From Treponema sp. (lineage in GTDB: Bacteria > Spirochaetota > Spirochaetia > Treponematales > Breznakiellaceae): a DNA stretch of 10,109 nt. Below are positions 1 to 5,469 of this stretch, piece after piece. Each line of letters starts with the position of its first letter. The stretch's first letter is position 1. The notes beneath the pieces are model-generated. The model was given only the letters and a program-made list of their open reading frames with translations, did not search any database and was not told where the DNA came from. The stretch lies in contig JAIRRU010000058.1 of NCBI GenBank assembly GCA_031255815.1, forward strand, positions 1-10,109, read 5' to 3'. Both the position numbers and the translations under genes were made by a program.

Positions 1-698
1 CTGCCGCCGCCGAAACGGGTAATTTCCGTATCTTCCTCGCAGTCGACCAGCGCCGCGGCGATAAGGTGGCAAAGCTGGCTGGTAAAGGCGATCTTCCGGT
101 CGTGATCCTCCGCTTTGGCGAGGCTGATCCTGCCGAAACCCATGCGCCGGATCAGGGCCCTCAGATACTCCAGGTTTTCCGGCCGGTTCCGTTTAAGAGG
201 GGTCAGGATATAGTTCTTCCCCTGAAAATCGCATTTTCCCGCGTTGGCAAAGCCCCCCTTCTCCGAGCCGGCCCTGGGGTGGCCGGGGATAAAGTCCAGG
301 TCTTGCCGCAGGTTTTTCTCCGCCGCTTCCGCGATCTTCCCCTTGATCCCCGCGATATCGGTGATAAGCGCGCCGGGCTTAAAATCCCCCATCCGGGCTT
401 CCAGAAAGCGCAGCAGGCTTGAAGGATTCAGGCAGAGGAACACCAGATCGCAGCGGGGAAGCATCTCCTGGGGGGATAGAAAGCCTTCGTCGATTACCAG
501 CCGGCCCAGGGCGGCGCTGAGGGTTCCGCTGTCCGTGTCGCAGGCCAGGAGCCGCCCCCCTGCTTCCGGATCCGCAATCCCGGCCCGGCGCAGGGCCATG
601 GCCACTGCGCCTCCCATCAGGCCCAGCCCCACGATCCCCACTGTAGCCTCTTCCGCAGGCTTCAATCCGGCGGCCCGGGGAATCCGGGAGCGGCTCAC
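1..698 (-). CDS. tyrA: Prephenate dehydrogenase (TyrA family), 3' end cut off by the window edge
   Basis: The enzyme oxidatively decarboxylates prephenate to 4-hydroxyphenylpyruvate with NAD(P)+, the committed step to tyrosine, in the cytoplasm. The first 232 residues are present. An N-terminal Rossmann fold shows GLGLMGG (residues 24-30), with an acidic residue (D54) after the second strand. The family block GHP-x-AG-x-E is at 139-146, with the catalytic-region His140. The visible part ends near a glycine-rich stretch that normally precedes the all-helical dimerisation domain, which is off the window. The GTG start overlaps the DAHP synthase stop (GTGA), with GAGG about ten bases upstream; this start was read directly from the sequence. 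Translational coupling to the upstream gene is likely. Oddity: the usual HPMAG is HPRAG here. An arogenate-specific enzyme cannot be excluded. Confidence 0.88.
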   Translation of the reverse strand, partial: MSRSRIPRAAGLKPAEEATVGIVGLGLMGGAVAMALRRAGIADPEAGGRLLACDTDSGTLSAALGRLVIDEGFLSPQEMLPRCDLVFLCLNPSSLLRFLEARMGDFKPGALITDIAGIKGKIAEAAEKNLRQDLDFIPGHPRAGSEKGGFANAGKCDFQGKNYILTPLKRNRPENLEYLRALIRRMGFGRISLAKAEDHDRKIAFTSQLCHLIAAALVDCEEDTEITRFGGG

Positions 699-1720
699 AG
701 TTCCTTCCCCTCGATGCCCGCGTATTTCCGCAGGCTGTCCATGAGGGAAGCGAAAACGCCGGGGTTTATAGACTGCTCCCCGTCGCAGAGGGCCGCCTCG
801 GGCTGGTTGTGCACTTCGATGATAAGCCCGTCGGCCCCGGCGGCAATAGCGGCCTTAGCCATGGCGGGCACCATCCAGGCCAGCCCCGTGGCGTGGCTTG
901 GGTCTACGATAACCGGGAGATGGCTCTGCCTTTTCAGGGCCGGCACCGCGGAAAGATCCAGGATATTCCGGGTGTAAGGATCGAAGGATCGTATCCCCCG
1001 CTCGCAGAGGATGATCCGGTCATTCCCCCCGGCCATGATGTGCTCCGCCGCCATCAGGAGTTCGGTGATGGTGGAAGCGTGGCCCCGTTTAAGCAGGACG
1101 GGCTTAGGGCAGCGGCCCAGTTCCCGCAGGAGGGTGAAGTTCTGCATGTTCCGGGCACCCACCTGGACAATGTCCACATCCTCAAACAGTTCCAGATGGT
1201 GAATATCCATCAGCTCGGTGACGACCGGAAGGCCGGTTTCCTTTTTCGCCGCCAGCAGAAGATCCAGCCCCCGGCAGCCCAGACCCTGGAAGCTGTAGGG
1301 GCTGGTGCGGGGCTTAAAGGCCCCTCCCCGGAGGAAACCCGCCCCGGCTTGCTTTACCGACCGGGCGACGGCAAGAATCTGCTCCGGCGTTTCCACCGAA
1401 CAGGGGCCGGCTATAATAGCCAGACAGCCGCCCCCAATCCGCCGTATTTCCCCGCCGGAACCCTCAAGTTCTATCAGGGTATCCTCGGGGTGAAACACCC
1501 TGTTCGCCCGTTTGTAAGGTTCCTGTACCCGGATCAGCTTTTCCACGAGCCGGTGGGCCCTCAGCGCCTCCGCGTTTATCCCGGTGGTATCCCCTACAAG
1601 GCCCAGCACCGTCTGGGTGATCCCCTCGGAAAGGTTGATCCTGACCCCCTGTTTCTCCAGCAGGGCAATAAAACCCCGCAGTTCCTCCCGGCCCGTTCCC
1701 GGTTTGATGACGATAATCAT
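695..1720 (-). CDS. aroF: 3-deoxy-7-phosphoheptulonate (DAHP) synthase, Thermotoga/Bacillus AroF type
   Basis: It condenses phosphoenolpyruvate and erythrose 4-phosphate to DAHP, the first step of the shikimate pathway, in the cytoplasm. The product has 341 residues. An N-terminal ferredoxin/ACT-like regulatory domain (about 1-70) precedes the (beta/alpha)8 barrel. Visible motifs are AGPCSVE (104-110), RGGAFKPRTSPYSFQG (131-146), KRG (211-213) and DPSHA (273-277). The metal-ligand set of the family is present as Cys106, His276, Glu302 and Asp313. The start at 1720 is chosen because GGAGG sits eight bases upstream and the conserved MIIVIKPG begins there; a longer frame to 1804 would run through the terminator. 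In relatives such as the Thermotoga enzyme the N-terminal domain mediates feedback inhibition by Tyr/Phe, which fits the tyrA partner and the Tyr-rich leader upstream. Confidence 0.95.
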   Translation of the reverse strand: MIIVIKPGTGREELRGFIALLEKQGVRINLSEGITQTVLGLVGDTTGINAEALRAHRLVEKLIRVQEPYKRANRVFHPEDTLIELEGSGGEIRRIGGGCLAIIAGPCSVETPEQILAVARSVKQAGAGFLRGGAFKPRTSPYSFQGLGCRGLDLLLAAKKETGLPVVTELMDIHHLELFEDVDIVQVGARNMQNFTLLRELGRCPKPVLLKRGHASTITELLMAAEHIMAGGNDRIILCERGIRSFDPYTRNILDLSAVPALKRQSHLPVIVDPSHATGLAWMVPAMAKAAIAAGADGLIIEVHNQPEAALCDGEQSINPGVFASLMDSLRKYAGIEGKEL

Positions 1721-1776
1721 ACGCGATCCCTCCAATCTCTCTGGTTTTACGGGGATGCCCCCGCCGGCCTGACGGC

Positions 1777-1824
1777 AAAAAAAAGGGAGGCCCCTGGGCG
1801 GCAAGCGCTCCCGGAGTCTCCCTT
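1777..1824 (-). terminator. Rho-independent terminator (attenuator) in the aroF leader
   Basis: Read on the minus strand, an arm AAGGGAG (1824-1818) can pair perfectly with CTCCCTT (1789-1783), and a second GGGAG (1812-1808) can pair with the same 3' arm. The 3' arm runs directly into eight T residues (1784-1777). It lies between the leader peptide stop (1845) and the aroF start (1720), so it would end transcription before the structural genes. Two alternative 5' arms for one 3' arm is typical of a conditional terminator. Confidence 0.8.
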
Positions 1825-1872
1825 GGTTACAAGGTTAGGGCCTATCAATCCATAGGCGCGGGTTCCTCCGGG
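1810..1872 (-). promoter_or_regulatory. Candidate antiterminator fold of the aroF attenuator
   Basis: On the minus-strand transcript CCCGGAG (1872-1866), inside the leader peptide just after the Tyr codons, is the exact complement of CTCCGGG (1816-1810). That pairing would use up part of the second terminator 5' arm. Two further hairpins nest inside without conflict: 1857-1840 (6 bp, six-base loop, containing the leader stop codon) and 1834-1821 (CCTTG/CAAGG, 5 bp), which occupies the first terminator 5' arm. The whole fold is therefore mutually exclusive with the terminator. Pairing was read by eye; no energies were calculated. Confidence 0.6.
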
Positions 1873-1964
1873 GCTTGGGACAGATAGTAATAAAAGTACC
1901 CGCTAAACGGGCAAAACCGCCCTGAGAAGCTAAAATTGTCTGTCCTTATCCACGTGGAAACCAT
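1845..1964 (-). CDS. Leader peptide with Tyr/Phe control codons (39 aa)
   Basis: The ATG at 1964 has GGA seven bases upstream and opens a 39-codon frame ending in TGA at 1845. The peptide is rich in aromatics: Phe at 11, 13, 17 and 20, then Tyr-Phe-Tyr-Tyr-Tyr at 23-27 (codons TAC TTT TAT TAC TAT, 1898-1884). It lies between a promoter and a U-tract terminator, ahead of DAHP synthase and prephenate dehydrogenase. In known leaders such as those of E. coli pheA or trp, runs of codons for the end product make the ribosome stall when that charged tRNA is scarce. The inferred role here is sensing of Tyr (and perhaps Phe) charging. The peptide itself probably has no other function. Length and start are plausible but not proven. 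Confidence 0.72.
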   Translation of the reverse strand: MVSTWIRTDNFSFSGRFCPFSGYFYYYLSQAPEEPAPMD

Positions 1965-1989
1965 CAGTAATTCCGTCCCTTACGGGAAA

Positions 1990-2018
1990 AACCTAGAATA
2001 TACGGCGGGATCTGTCAA
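1990..2018 (-). promoter_or_regulatory. Sigma70-like promoter of the aroF-tyrA operon
   Basis: On the minus strand a perfect -35 TTGACA (2018-2013) is followed by a 17-base spacer and TAGGTT (1995-1990), a weak -10 matching three of six consensus bases. Transcription would start near 1983, about 20 bases before the leader ATG. The -35 and the position support it; the -10 is the weak point. Confidence 0.5.
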
Positions 2019-2166
2019 GGGGCTTTCGCGTGAATAGAGACCGAGAAGCCAATAACATCACCCTGAAGCCCCCGCGAAGCGGGCAAAGGGACTCTCCGCT
2101 ATTAAACCCCGCCAGCGCAAGCCCCCGTGCCCGGACATAAAACCCTTCGTCCGGGGCAATATTTTC

Positions 2167-2197
2167 TGTCATGTATACTTGACAGACATAATATAAT
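2167..2197 (+). promoter_or_regulatory. Palindromic operator-like site and TATAAT box upstream of the lipoprotein gene
   Basis: TGTCATGTATACTTGACA (2167-2184) is palindromic at all but one opposing pair and reads TGTCA-N8-TGACA. A consensus -10 TATAAT follows at 2192-2197; no good -35 sits 16-18 bases before it, although CTGTCA occurs 20 bases upstream (2166-2171). The ten bases ATAATATAAT (2188-2197) recur in the padR promoter (3072-3081), together with TGTCA half-sites. The inference is a promoter controlled by a dimeric repressor, possibly the PadR protein encoded downstream. Confidence 0.45.
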
Positions 2198-2218
2198 GAT
2201 ACACAGTGTAATATACAT

Positions 2219-2267
2219 GGTAAGATAAGCTGTTCCAAAACTTCGGTTTTCGGAACAGCCTCTTACC
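2219..2267 (+). repeat. Large stem-loop, TGTTCC/GGAACA family
   Basis: The outer arm GGTAAGA/TCTTACC and inner arm GCTGTTCC/GGAACAGC are followed by AAAC/GTTT, closing on a TTCG loop; the interruptions are small. It lies in the putative 5' leader of the lipoprotein gene and has no T tract, so it is not an obvious terminator. The core GCTGTTCCAAAAC recurs at 7036 with small changes. Confidence 0.75.
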
Positions 2268-2283
2268 CGAATCAACGATAGGG

Positions 2284-2314
2284 CTGTTTCAAGACCGTCC
2301 GGGTTTTGGAACAG
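2284..2314 (+). repeat. Stem-loop, TGTTCC/GGAACA family
   Basis: CTGTTTCAAGACC pairs with GGTTTTGGAACAG over 13 consecutive positions, counting two G-U pairs, leaving a five-base loop. It is the second of a tandem pair with the stem-loop at 2219-2267 and ends 17 bases before the ATG at 2332. Confidence 0.75.
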
Positions 2315-2331
2315 GCTCGAAGGATTTTGAC

Positions 2332-3051
2332 ATGAAGAACCCGCTGTACACCCTGGCCCTGGGCGTCGCCCTGCTTTCCGTTCTCTCCTGCCTGTCTCTG
2401 AAAAACGCGGATCTGAGCGGCCCGGAGCTTTTGGACCTGGCCAGAACCGTTCCCCGGCATAACTCTTTCCGGTATATCACCTCCGGTTCCCTGGGGGAGG
2501 GTTACTTTACGCAGGCCCTCCGGACGCTGGAGGATCCGGCGGTTTATATCGTGCTTTCCAACACCAGAAGCCCCGCCGGAAAACTAATCGGCCTGTTCAC
2601 CGGCCAGCAGTACAACCATGTATCACTGGCCTTTGACCGGGATCTCCAAACCCTGGTGAGTTACAATGGGGGAAGCGGCGGTTTCGGCCCCGGTTTGAAC
2701 CGGGAGAGCCGGGAGGAACTGCGGAAATTCCCCGGTTCGTCCCTGGCGGTGTACCGTCTGCCCGTAAGCCGGGCGGCAAAACAGGGGATGATTGACCGGA
2801 TAGAGCGGATAAACGCGGAGGGAAGCTCTTACAACCTTCTGGGCCTGGTTCTGAACCTTTCATTCAAACCCAATATCATGTTCTGTTCCCAGTTTGTGTA
2901 TAGCCTGCTGGGCGGGGAAGGGATCCGGCTCTTTGAGGAGGATCGGGGCCGGGTTAAACCCATGGACTTTGTACTGCTGGATCAGGGCCGAAAACTCAGC
3001 CGGGTGTATGGGGAAAACCCGGAAGGGAAAAAATTTGCGGTAAACTATTGA
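2332..3051 (+). CDS. Lipoprotein with permuted NlpC/P60-like (YiiX type) cysteine hydrolase fold
   Basis: The product has 239 residues. The N-terminus has a basic start, a hydrophobic run (6-17) and the lipobox-like VLSC with Cys20, so an exported, lipid-anchored protein is likely. The body reads like the circularly permuted papain-like YiiX/YebB families. After a strand containing VYIVLSN (71-77) comes the His motif YNHVSLAF (94-101, His96), and the Cys motif MFCSQFVYSLL (183-193, Cys185) comes late, in permuted His-then-Cys order. Such enzymes cut amide or ester bonds, but the substrate cannot be named here; a peptidoglycan stem peptide or an acyl chain are possibilities. An AAGGA ribosome site lies eight bases before the ATG. 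The stop codon is embedded in the next operon's -35 box. The family call is from motif order only; catalysis is inferred. Confidence 0.68.
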   Translation: MKNPLYTLALGVALLSVLSCLSLKNADLSGPELLDLARTVPRHNSFRYITSGSLGEGYFTQALRTLEDPAVYIVLSNTRSPAGKLIGLFTGQQYNHVSLAFDRDLQTLVSYNGGSGGFGPGLNRESREELRKFPGSSLAVYRLPVSRAAKQGMIDRIERINAEGSSYNLLGLVLNLSFKPNIMFCSQFVYSLLGGEGIRLFEEDRGRVKPMDFVLLDQGRKLSRVYGENPEGKKFAVNY

Positions 3052-3076
3052 CAGTCGTAATAATTTGTCATATAAT
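3048..3076 (+). promoter_or_regulatory. Perfect consensus sigma70 promoter of the padR operon
   Basis: TTGACA (3048-3053), a 17-base spacer and TATAAT (3071-3076) match the consensus exactly; a second TATAAT overlaps at 3076-3081. The -35 overlaps the stop codon of the lipoprotein gene (3049-3051). Transcription would begin near 3083, leaving a 5' leader of about 155 bases with two hairpins before padR. Confidence 0.85.
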
Positions 3077-3088
3077 ATAATACGACAA
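3049..3088 (+). promoter_or_regulatory. Overlapping inverted repeats across the padR promoter (candidate PadR operator)
   Basis: Three inverted repeats overlap the promoter: TGACA/TGTCA (3049-3053 with 3066-3070), GTCGTA/TACGAC (3054-3059 with 3081-3086) and TTGTC/GACAA (3065-3069 with 3084-3088). They bracket both the -35 and -10. PadR-family repressors commonly autoregulate by binding inverted repeats over their own promoter, so this is the likeliest target. Which pair is the true operator cannot be decided by eye. Confidence 0.55.
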
Positions 3089-3099
3089 TAGATGATAGA

Positions 3100-3129
3100 G
3101 CCGTTCGGAAATTTCAGCTTCCGGACGGC
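3100..3129 (+). repeat. Stem-loop in the padR 5' leader
   Basis: GCCGTTCGGAA pairs with TTCCGGACGGC over 11 positions with one T-G pair, loop ATTTCAGC. The layout and the TTCAG loop resemble the stem-loop at 7034-7067. It has no T tract. Confidence 0.7.
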
Positions 3130-3165
3130 AAGCGCTTAAAAATGGCAGCATGCGGGGCCTTTGCG

Positions 3166-3204
3166 GGGCTTGTTCGGGAAGCAGCCGGATTTTGGAACAA
3201 GCCC
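3166..3204 (+). repeat. Stem-loop in the padR 5' leader, GTTC/GAAC family
   Basis: GGGCTTGTTC pairs perfectly with GAACAAGCCC (10 bp), with a small inner CGG/CCG hairpin. It ends 20 bases before the padR ribosome binding site and so could affect leader stability or translation. Confidence 0.72.
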
Positions 3205-3237
3205 GACAGCCGCCGCATTAACCGGAGGAGTTACACT

Positions 3238-3579
3238 ATGGATCCAACTTTATCTTCGGATCTGCTGCGGGGGCATACGGATAGCATCGTGCTGCGGATC
3301 CTTATGAAAGGCGACGCCTACGGCTTTGAAATCTACAACCGGATTCTGGAAGGCACCGGCGAACAGTATGAACTTAAGGAAACCACCCTGTATTCAAGCT
3401 ACAAGCGCCTTGAGGCGGAAGGGGCCATCGTTTCCTACTGGGGGGACGAGACCCAGGGGGCGCGGCGGAAATACTACCGGATTACCGGAAAAGGGCGCGA
3501 TTTGTTCGAGCAAAACATGCGGGACTGGAAGTTTACGCAGAAAATTCTGAACGATTTGCTGGAGGAGCCGAATGGATAA
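3238..3579 (+). CDS. PadR-family transcriptional regulator
   Basis: This is a small cytoplasmic DNA-binding repressor of 113 residues. It has the PadR winged-helix pattern: SIVLRILMKGDAYGFEI (16-32) for helices 1-2, the recognition helix with LYSSYKRLEAEGAI (51-64), and a wing with RRKYYRITGKG (76-86). A short C-terminal helix (87-110) would serve dimerisation, as in the short PadR subfamily. The start at 3238 is supported by GGAGGAG (3224-3230) seven bases upstream and by the family's usual N-terminus; the frame is open back to 3142 but that extension is unconserved-looking. The stop overlaps the next gene by eight bases, so the two are translationally coupled. It probably represses its own operon through the repeats over its promoter. 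The ligand or stress sensed is unknown. Confidence 0.92.
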   Translation: MDPTLSSDLLRGHTDSIVLRILMKGDAYGFEIYNRILEGTGEQYELKETTLYSSYKRLEAEGAIVSYWGDETQGARRKYYRITGKGRDLFEQNMRDWKFTQKILNDLLEEPNG

Positions 3580-4498
3580 CACGAAAGAATACGTGGATTC
3601 CCTTTTCGCGGGATACGGGGAGACCGAAGCCCTGGCCGACTTCAAAGAAGAGTTGCTGAGCAACCTGAACGCCAAGCTGGACAGCCTGGTAAAAAAAGGG
3701 ATGAGCGGGAAGGAGGCCTTTATCCGGGCTACCGGGGAATTGGGGGACGTGTCCGCCCTGGCGGACGAGATCAGCCTTAAAAAGCGGCAGGATGTGTTTG
3801 AGGAACGGTACCTGGACTTACGCCGCTATATGAAGCCCCGCCGGGTGGCGGCCTATACGTTTTTCGGCATGCTGTTCCTGTTCGGTATTATCAGCGCCCT
3901 GCTTGCCTTCTTTGCGGCAGGCGGCGCGGGCGAGGCTTTCCCGGCGGCGGGGCCCAGTGTGCCCCTTAGCGCCCTGCTGGGGATCCTGCTGGCCTTCATG
4001 CCCCTTGCCGCCGGGGGCTTTACCTTCCTGGGGCTGACCCAGGAAACTTCCGCGTCTTACCCCATGGGGAAAAAACGCGCCGCCTGCTACACCCTGGCGG
4101 TGTCCCTGCTGGTTTTCGGTGTAGTGCTGGCCCCTCTAACCTACTTCGCCGCCGGGGGCAGGGAAAGGCTGATAGGCGCTACCGGTACCCTGCTCCCCTT
4201 TGCCCTCCCCGCCCTGGGCATCCTGGTCTTCCTCTTGCTAAGTGAAAAAAGCAGGCTCAAGCCCTGGGCGCGGGAACGTTACGCCGCCGAAATACGGCGG
4301 GGGCAGGAGATATTCTCCGGTCCCGCCGCGGAAACCCGGTTTGGCCTGATCTCCGGGGCAATCTGGATTTTTTCCCTAGCCCTGTTTTTCATTATCGGTT
4401 TTACCCTGGGTTTCAGATTTTCGTGGATCGTATTTATCCTTGCCACCGGCATGGAGTGTCTTACCCTGGCCCTGATGGGCCTGAAAAAAGATAGTTGA
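3572..4498 (+). CDS. Six-helix membrane protein with N-terminal permease-prefix (DUF1700-like) domain
   Basis: The product has 308 residues. The first 75 or so are soluble and helical, containing a pattern (GMSGKEAFIRATGELGD, 43-59) typical of the permease-prefix / DUF1700 domain, often found beside PadR regulators. Six likely transmembrane segments follow at about 92-116, 131-155, 170-194, 202-224, 258-280 and 283-304, with a basic cytoplasmic loop at 225-245. No transporter signature or catalytic motif is visible. In PadR/DUF1700/DUF4097 operons of other bacteria the membrane protein is thought to interact with the regulator or the DUF4097 partner in envelope stress; that role is inferred from context only. 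It starts inside padR (ATG 3572). Confidence 0.75.
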   Translation: MDNTKEYVDSLFAGYGETEALADFKEELLSNLNAKLDSLVKKGMSGKEAFIRATGELGDVSALADEISLKKRQDVFEERYLDLRRYMKPRRVAAYTFFGMLFLFGIISALLAFFAAGGAGEAFPAAGPSVPLSALLGILLAFMPLAAGGFTFLGLTQETSASYPMGKKRAACYTLAVSLLVFGVVLAPLTYFAAGGRERLIGATGTLLPFALPALGILVFLLLSEKSRLKPWARERYAAEIRRGQEIFSGPAAETRFGLISGAIWIFSLALFFIIGFTLGFRFSWIVFILATGMECLTLALMGLKKDS

Positions 4499-4520
4499 GC
4501 CGCTTTCAAAGGAGTAACGG

Positions 4521-5429
4521 ATGAAAAACATACTTATAGGCGGGGTATTTTTCCTTGGCGGAATTCTCCTTATGCTGGGAAGCAACGGGCTTTACGCTGG
4601 CCCGATCCGGGAGGAGAAACAGAGCTTCAGCATGACAGGACTTGGTTCCCTGATCGTTTCCTACCCTTCAGCCCGGCTCACCCTGCGGCTTGTCGAAGGG
4701 GAAGATCTGGTTATTACCGAACGGCTGCGGAACGCCGATCCCGCTACCGTATCGGCGGAGGGGGCCGCGCTAAGGGTTTCGGGAAACAACCGGCGCTGGT
4801 ATTCCCCTTCCGGTAAGGTTGAGGCGCTTATCGGGATTCCCGAAAATTTCCGGGGGGATTGCCTTGTCAAAACCGGAAGCGGCTCCCTAACCCTGGAAGG
4901 CAGCCTTGAGTCCGGGGGCCTTATCGAGCTGAGCAGTTCGTCGGGATCGCTGAATTTGGATCGGCTTAGGGCCGCCGGGATTGTCCTCAGTTCATCCAGC
5001 GGTTCCGTGAACGCGGAAGAACTTTCCGGCAATACGGATATCAGGGTTTCCAGCGGCAGGATCTTTATCCGCCGTCTGGAAGGGGAGCGCCACAGTATCC
5101 ACTCGTCAAGCGGCTCGGTGGATGTAAACGCCTTGACCGGCACGGCGAAAATACGGGCCAGCGCCGGCAGCGTGAACTTGGGAGTCCGGGAACTTTTAGG
5201 GGATCTTTCTTTCGATATAGCTTCCGGCAGCCTGAATGTCCGGCTTCCCCGAAACGCCGGCTTCAATCTGGATGCCGAAACATCCTCCGGCAGTATCACG
5301 GTAAGTTCCCCGGCCGGTTCCTTCCACATAAAAAACCGGAGCAGCGTACTCCGCCCGGTGGGTGAAAACCCGGCCTATACGATCTTTGCCCGGCTTGGTT
5401 CGGGAAATTTGGACATCAGCGGGGAATAG
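4521..5429 (+). CDS. DUF4097-family beta-strand repeat protein, membrane anchored
   Basis: The product has 302 residues. An N-terminal hydrophobic segment (4-20) lacks a lipobox Cys and looks like an uncleaved anchor or signal peptide. The remainder is a run of beta repeats, each marked by an S-(S/A)-G or SGS turn. The turn glycines fall near 121, 142, 161, 179, 198, 216, 236 and 257, a period of about 19 residues, as expected of a stacked beta solenoid. DUF4097 proteins (relatives of LiaG/YvlB of Bacillus) are envelope-associated and of unknown activity. The ribosome site AAAGGAG is seven bases upstream. It lies 22 bases after the membrane protein gene and is probably the last gene of the padR operon; no T-tract terminator follows in the 40-base gap to the convergent symporter gene. 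Confidence 0.82.
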   Translation: MKNILIGGVFFLGGILLMLGSNGLYAGPIREEKQSFSMTGLGSLIVSYPSARLTLRLVEGEDLVITERLRNADPATVSAEGAALRVSGNNRRWYSPSGKVEALIGIPENFRGDCLVKTGSGSLTLEGSLESGGLIELSSSSGSLNLDRLRAAGIVLSSSSGSVNAEELSGNTDIRVSSGRIFIRRLEGERHSIHSSSGSVDVNALTGTAKIRASAGSVNLGVRELLGDLSFDIASGSLNVRLPRNAGFNLDAETSSGSITVSSPAGSFHIKNRSSVLRPVGENPAYTIFARLGSGNLDISGE

Positions 5430-5469
5430 ACCCCCCCTTTGCCCGTGAACCGTGGGGCTATGAGGAGCC

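Larger units (their letters stand above)
2019..2331. other. Gene-free stretch between the aroF promoter and the lipoprotein gene
   Basis: No convincing gene lies here. Its left half holds two GC-rich hairpins: CCCGC/GCGGG with a GAA loop (2071-2083) and CCCGGAC/GTCCGGG (2130-2155). Its right half holds an AT-rich palindrome and TATAAT box (2167-2197) and two large TGTTCC-type stem-loops (2219-2267, 2284-2314), annotated separately. An 81-codon minus-strand frame (1993-2238) overlaps it but has no recognisable family and runs through the aroF promoter. Confidence 0.6.

Noticed and set aside
1721..1804. 28-residue N-terminal extension of DAHP synthase
   Set aside because: It would be translated through the terminator and U tract; the ATG at 1720 has a good GGAGG and matches the family N-terminus.
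809..1855. 348-codon plus-strand frame antisense to DAHP synthase
   Set aside because: Shadow of a GC-rich gene; low-complexity Pro/Gly/Arg translation with no family features.
1800..1900. T-box riboswitch for a tyrosine-related leader
   Set aside because: No convincing match to the conserved T-box segment AGGGTGGNACCGCG; the leader peptide with Tyr codons explains the terminator better.
1993..2238. 81-codon minus-strand frame ahead of the aroF promoter
   Set aside because: No recognisable family, no convincing ribosome site, and it runs through the hairpins and the aroF -35/-10 region; its composition looks like translated intergenic repeat.
2219..2314. Insertion-sequence ends or a CRISPR-like array
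   Set aside because: No transposase and no regularly spaced identical direct repeats; the units are individual imperfect stem-loops.
3142..3237. Upstream start for the PadR gene
   Set aside because: It passes through the stem-loop at 3166-3204, and the ATG at 3238 has a strong GGAGGAG and the family's normal N-terminus.
4661..5329. 222-codon minus-strand frame antisense to the DUF4097 gene
   Set aside because: Mirror of the Ser/Gly repeat codons; no independent start signal or family.
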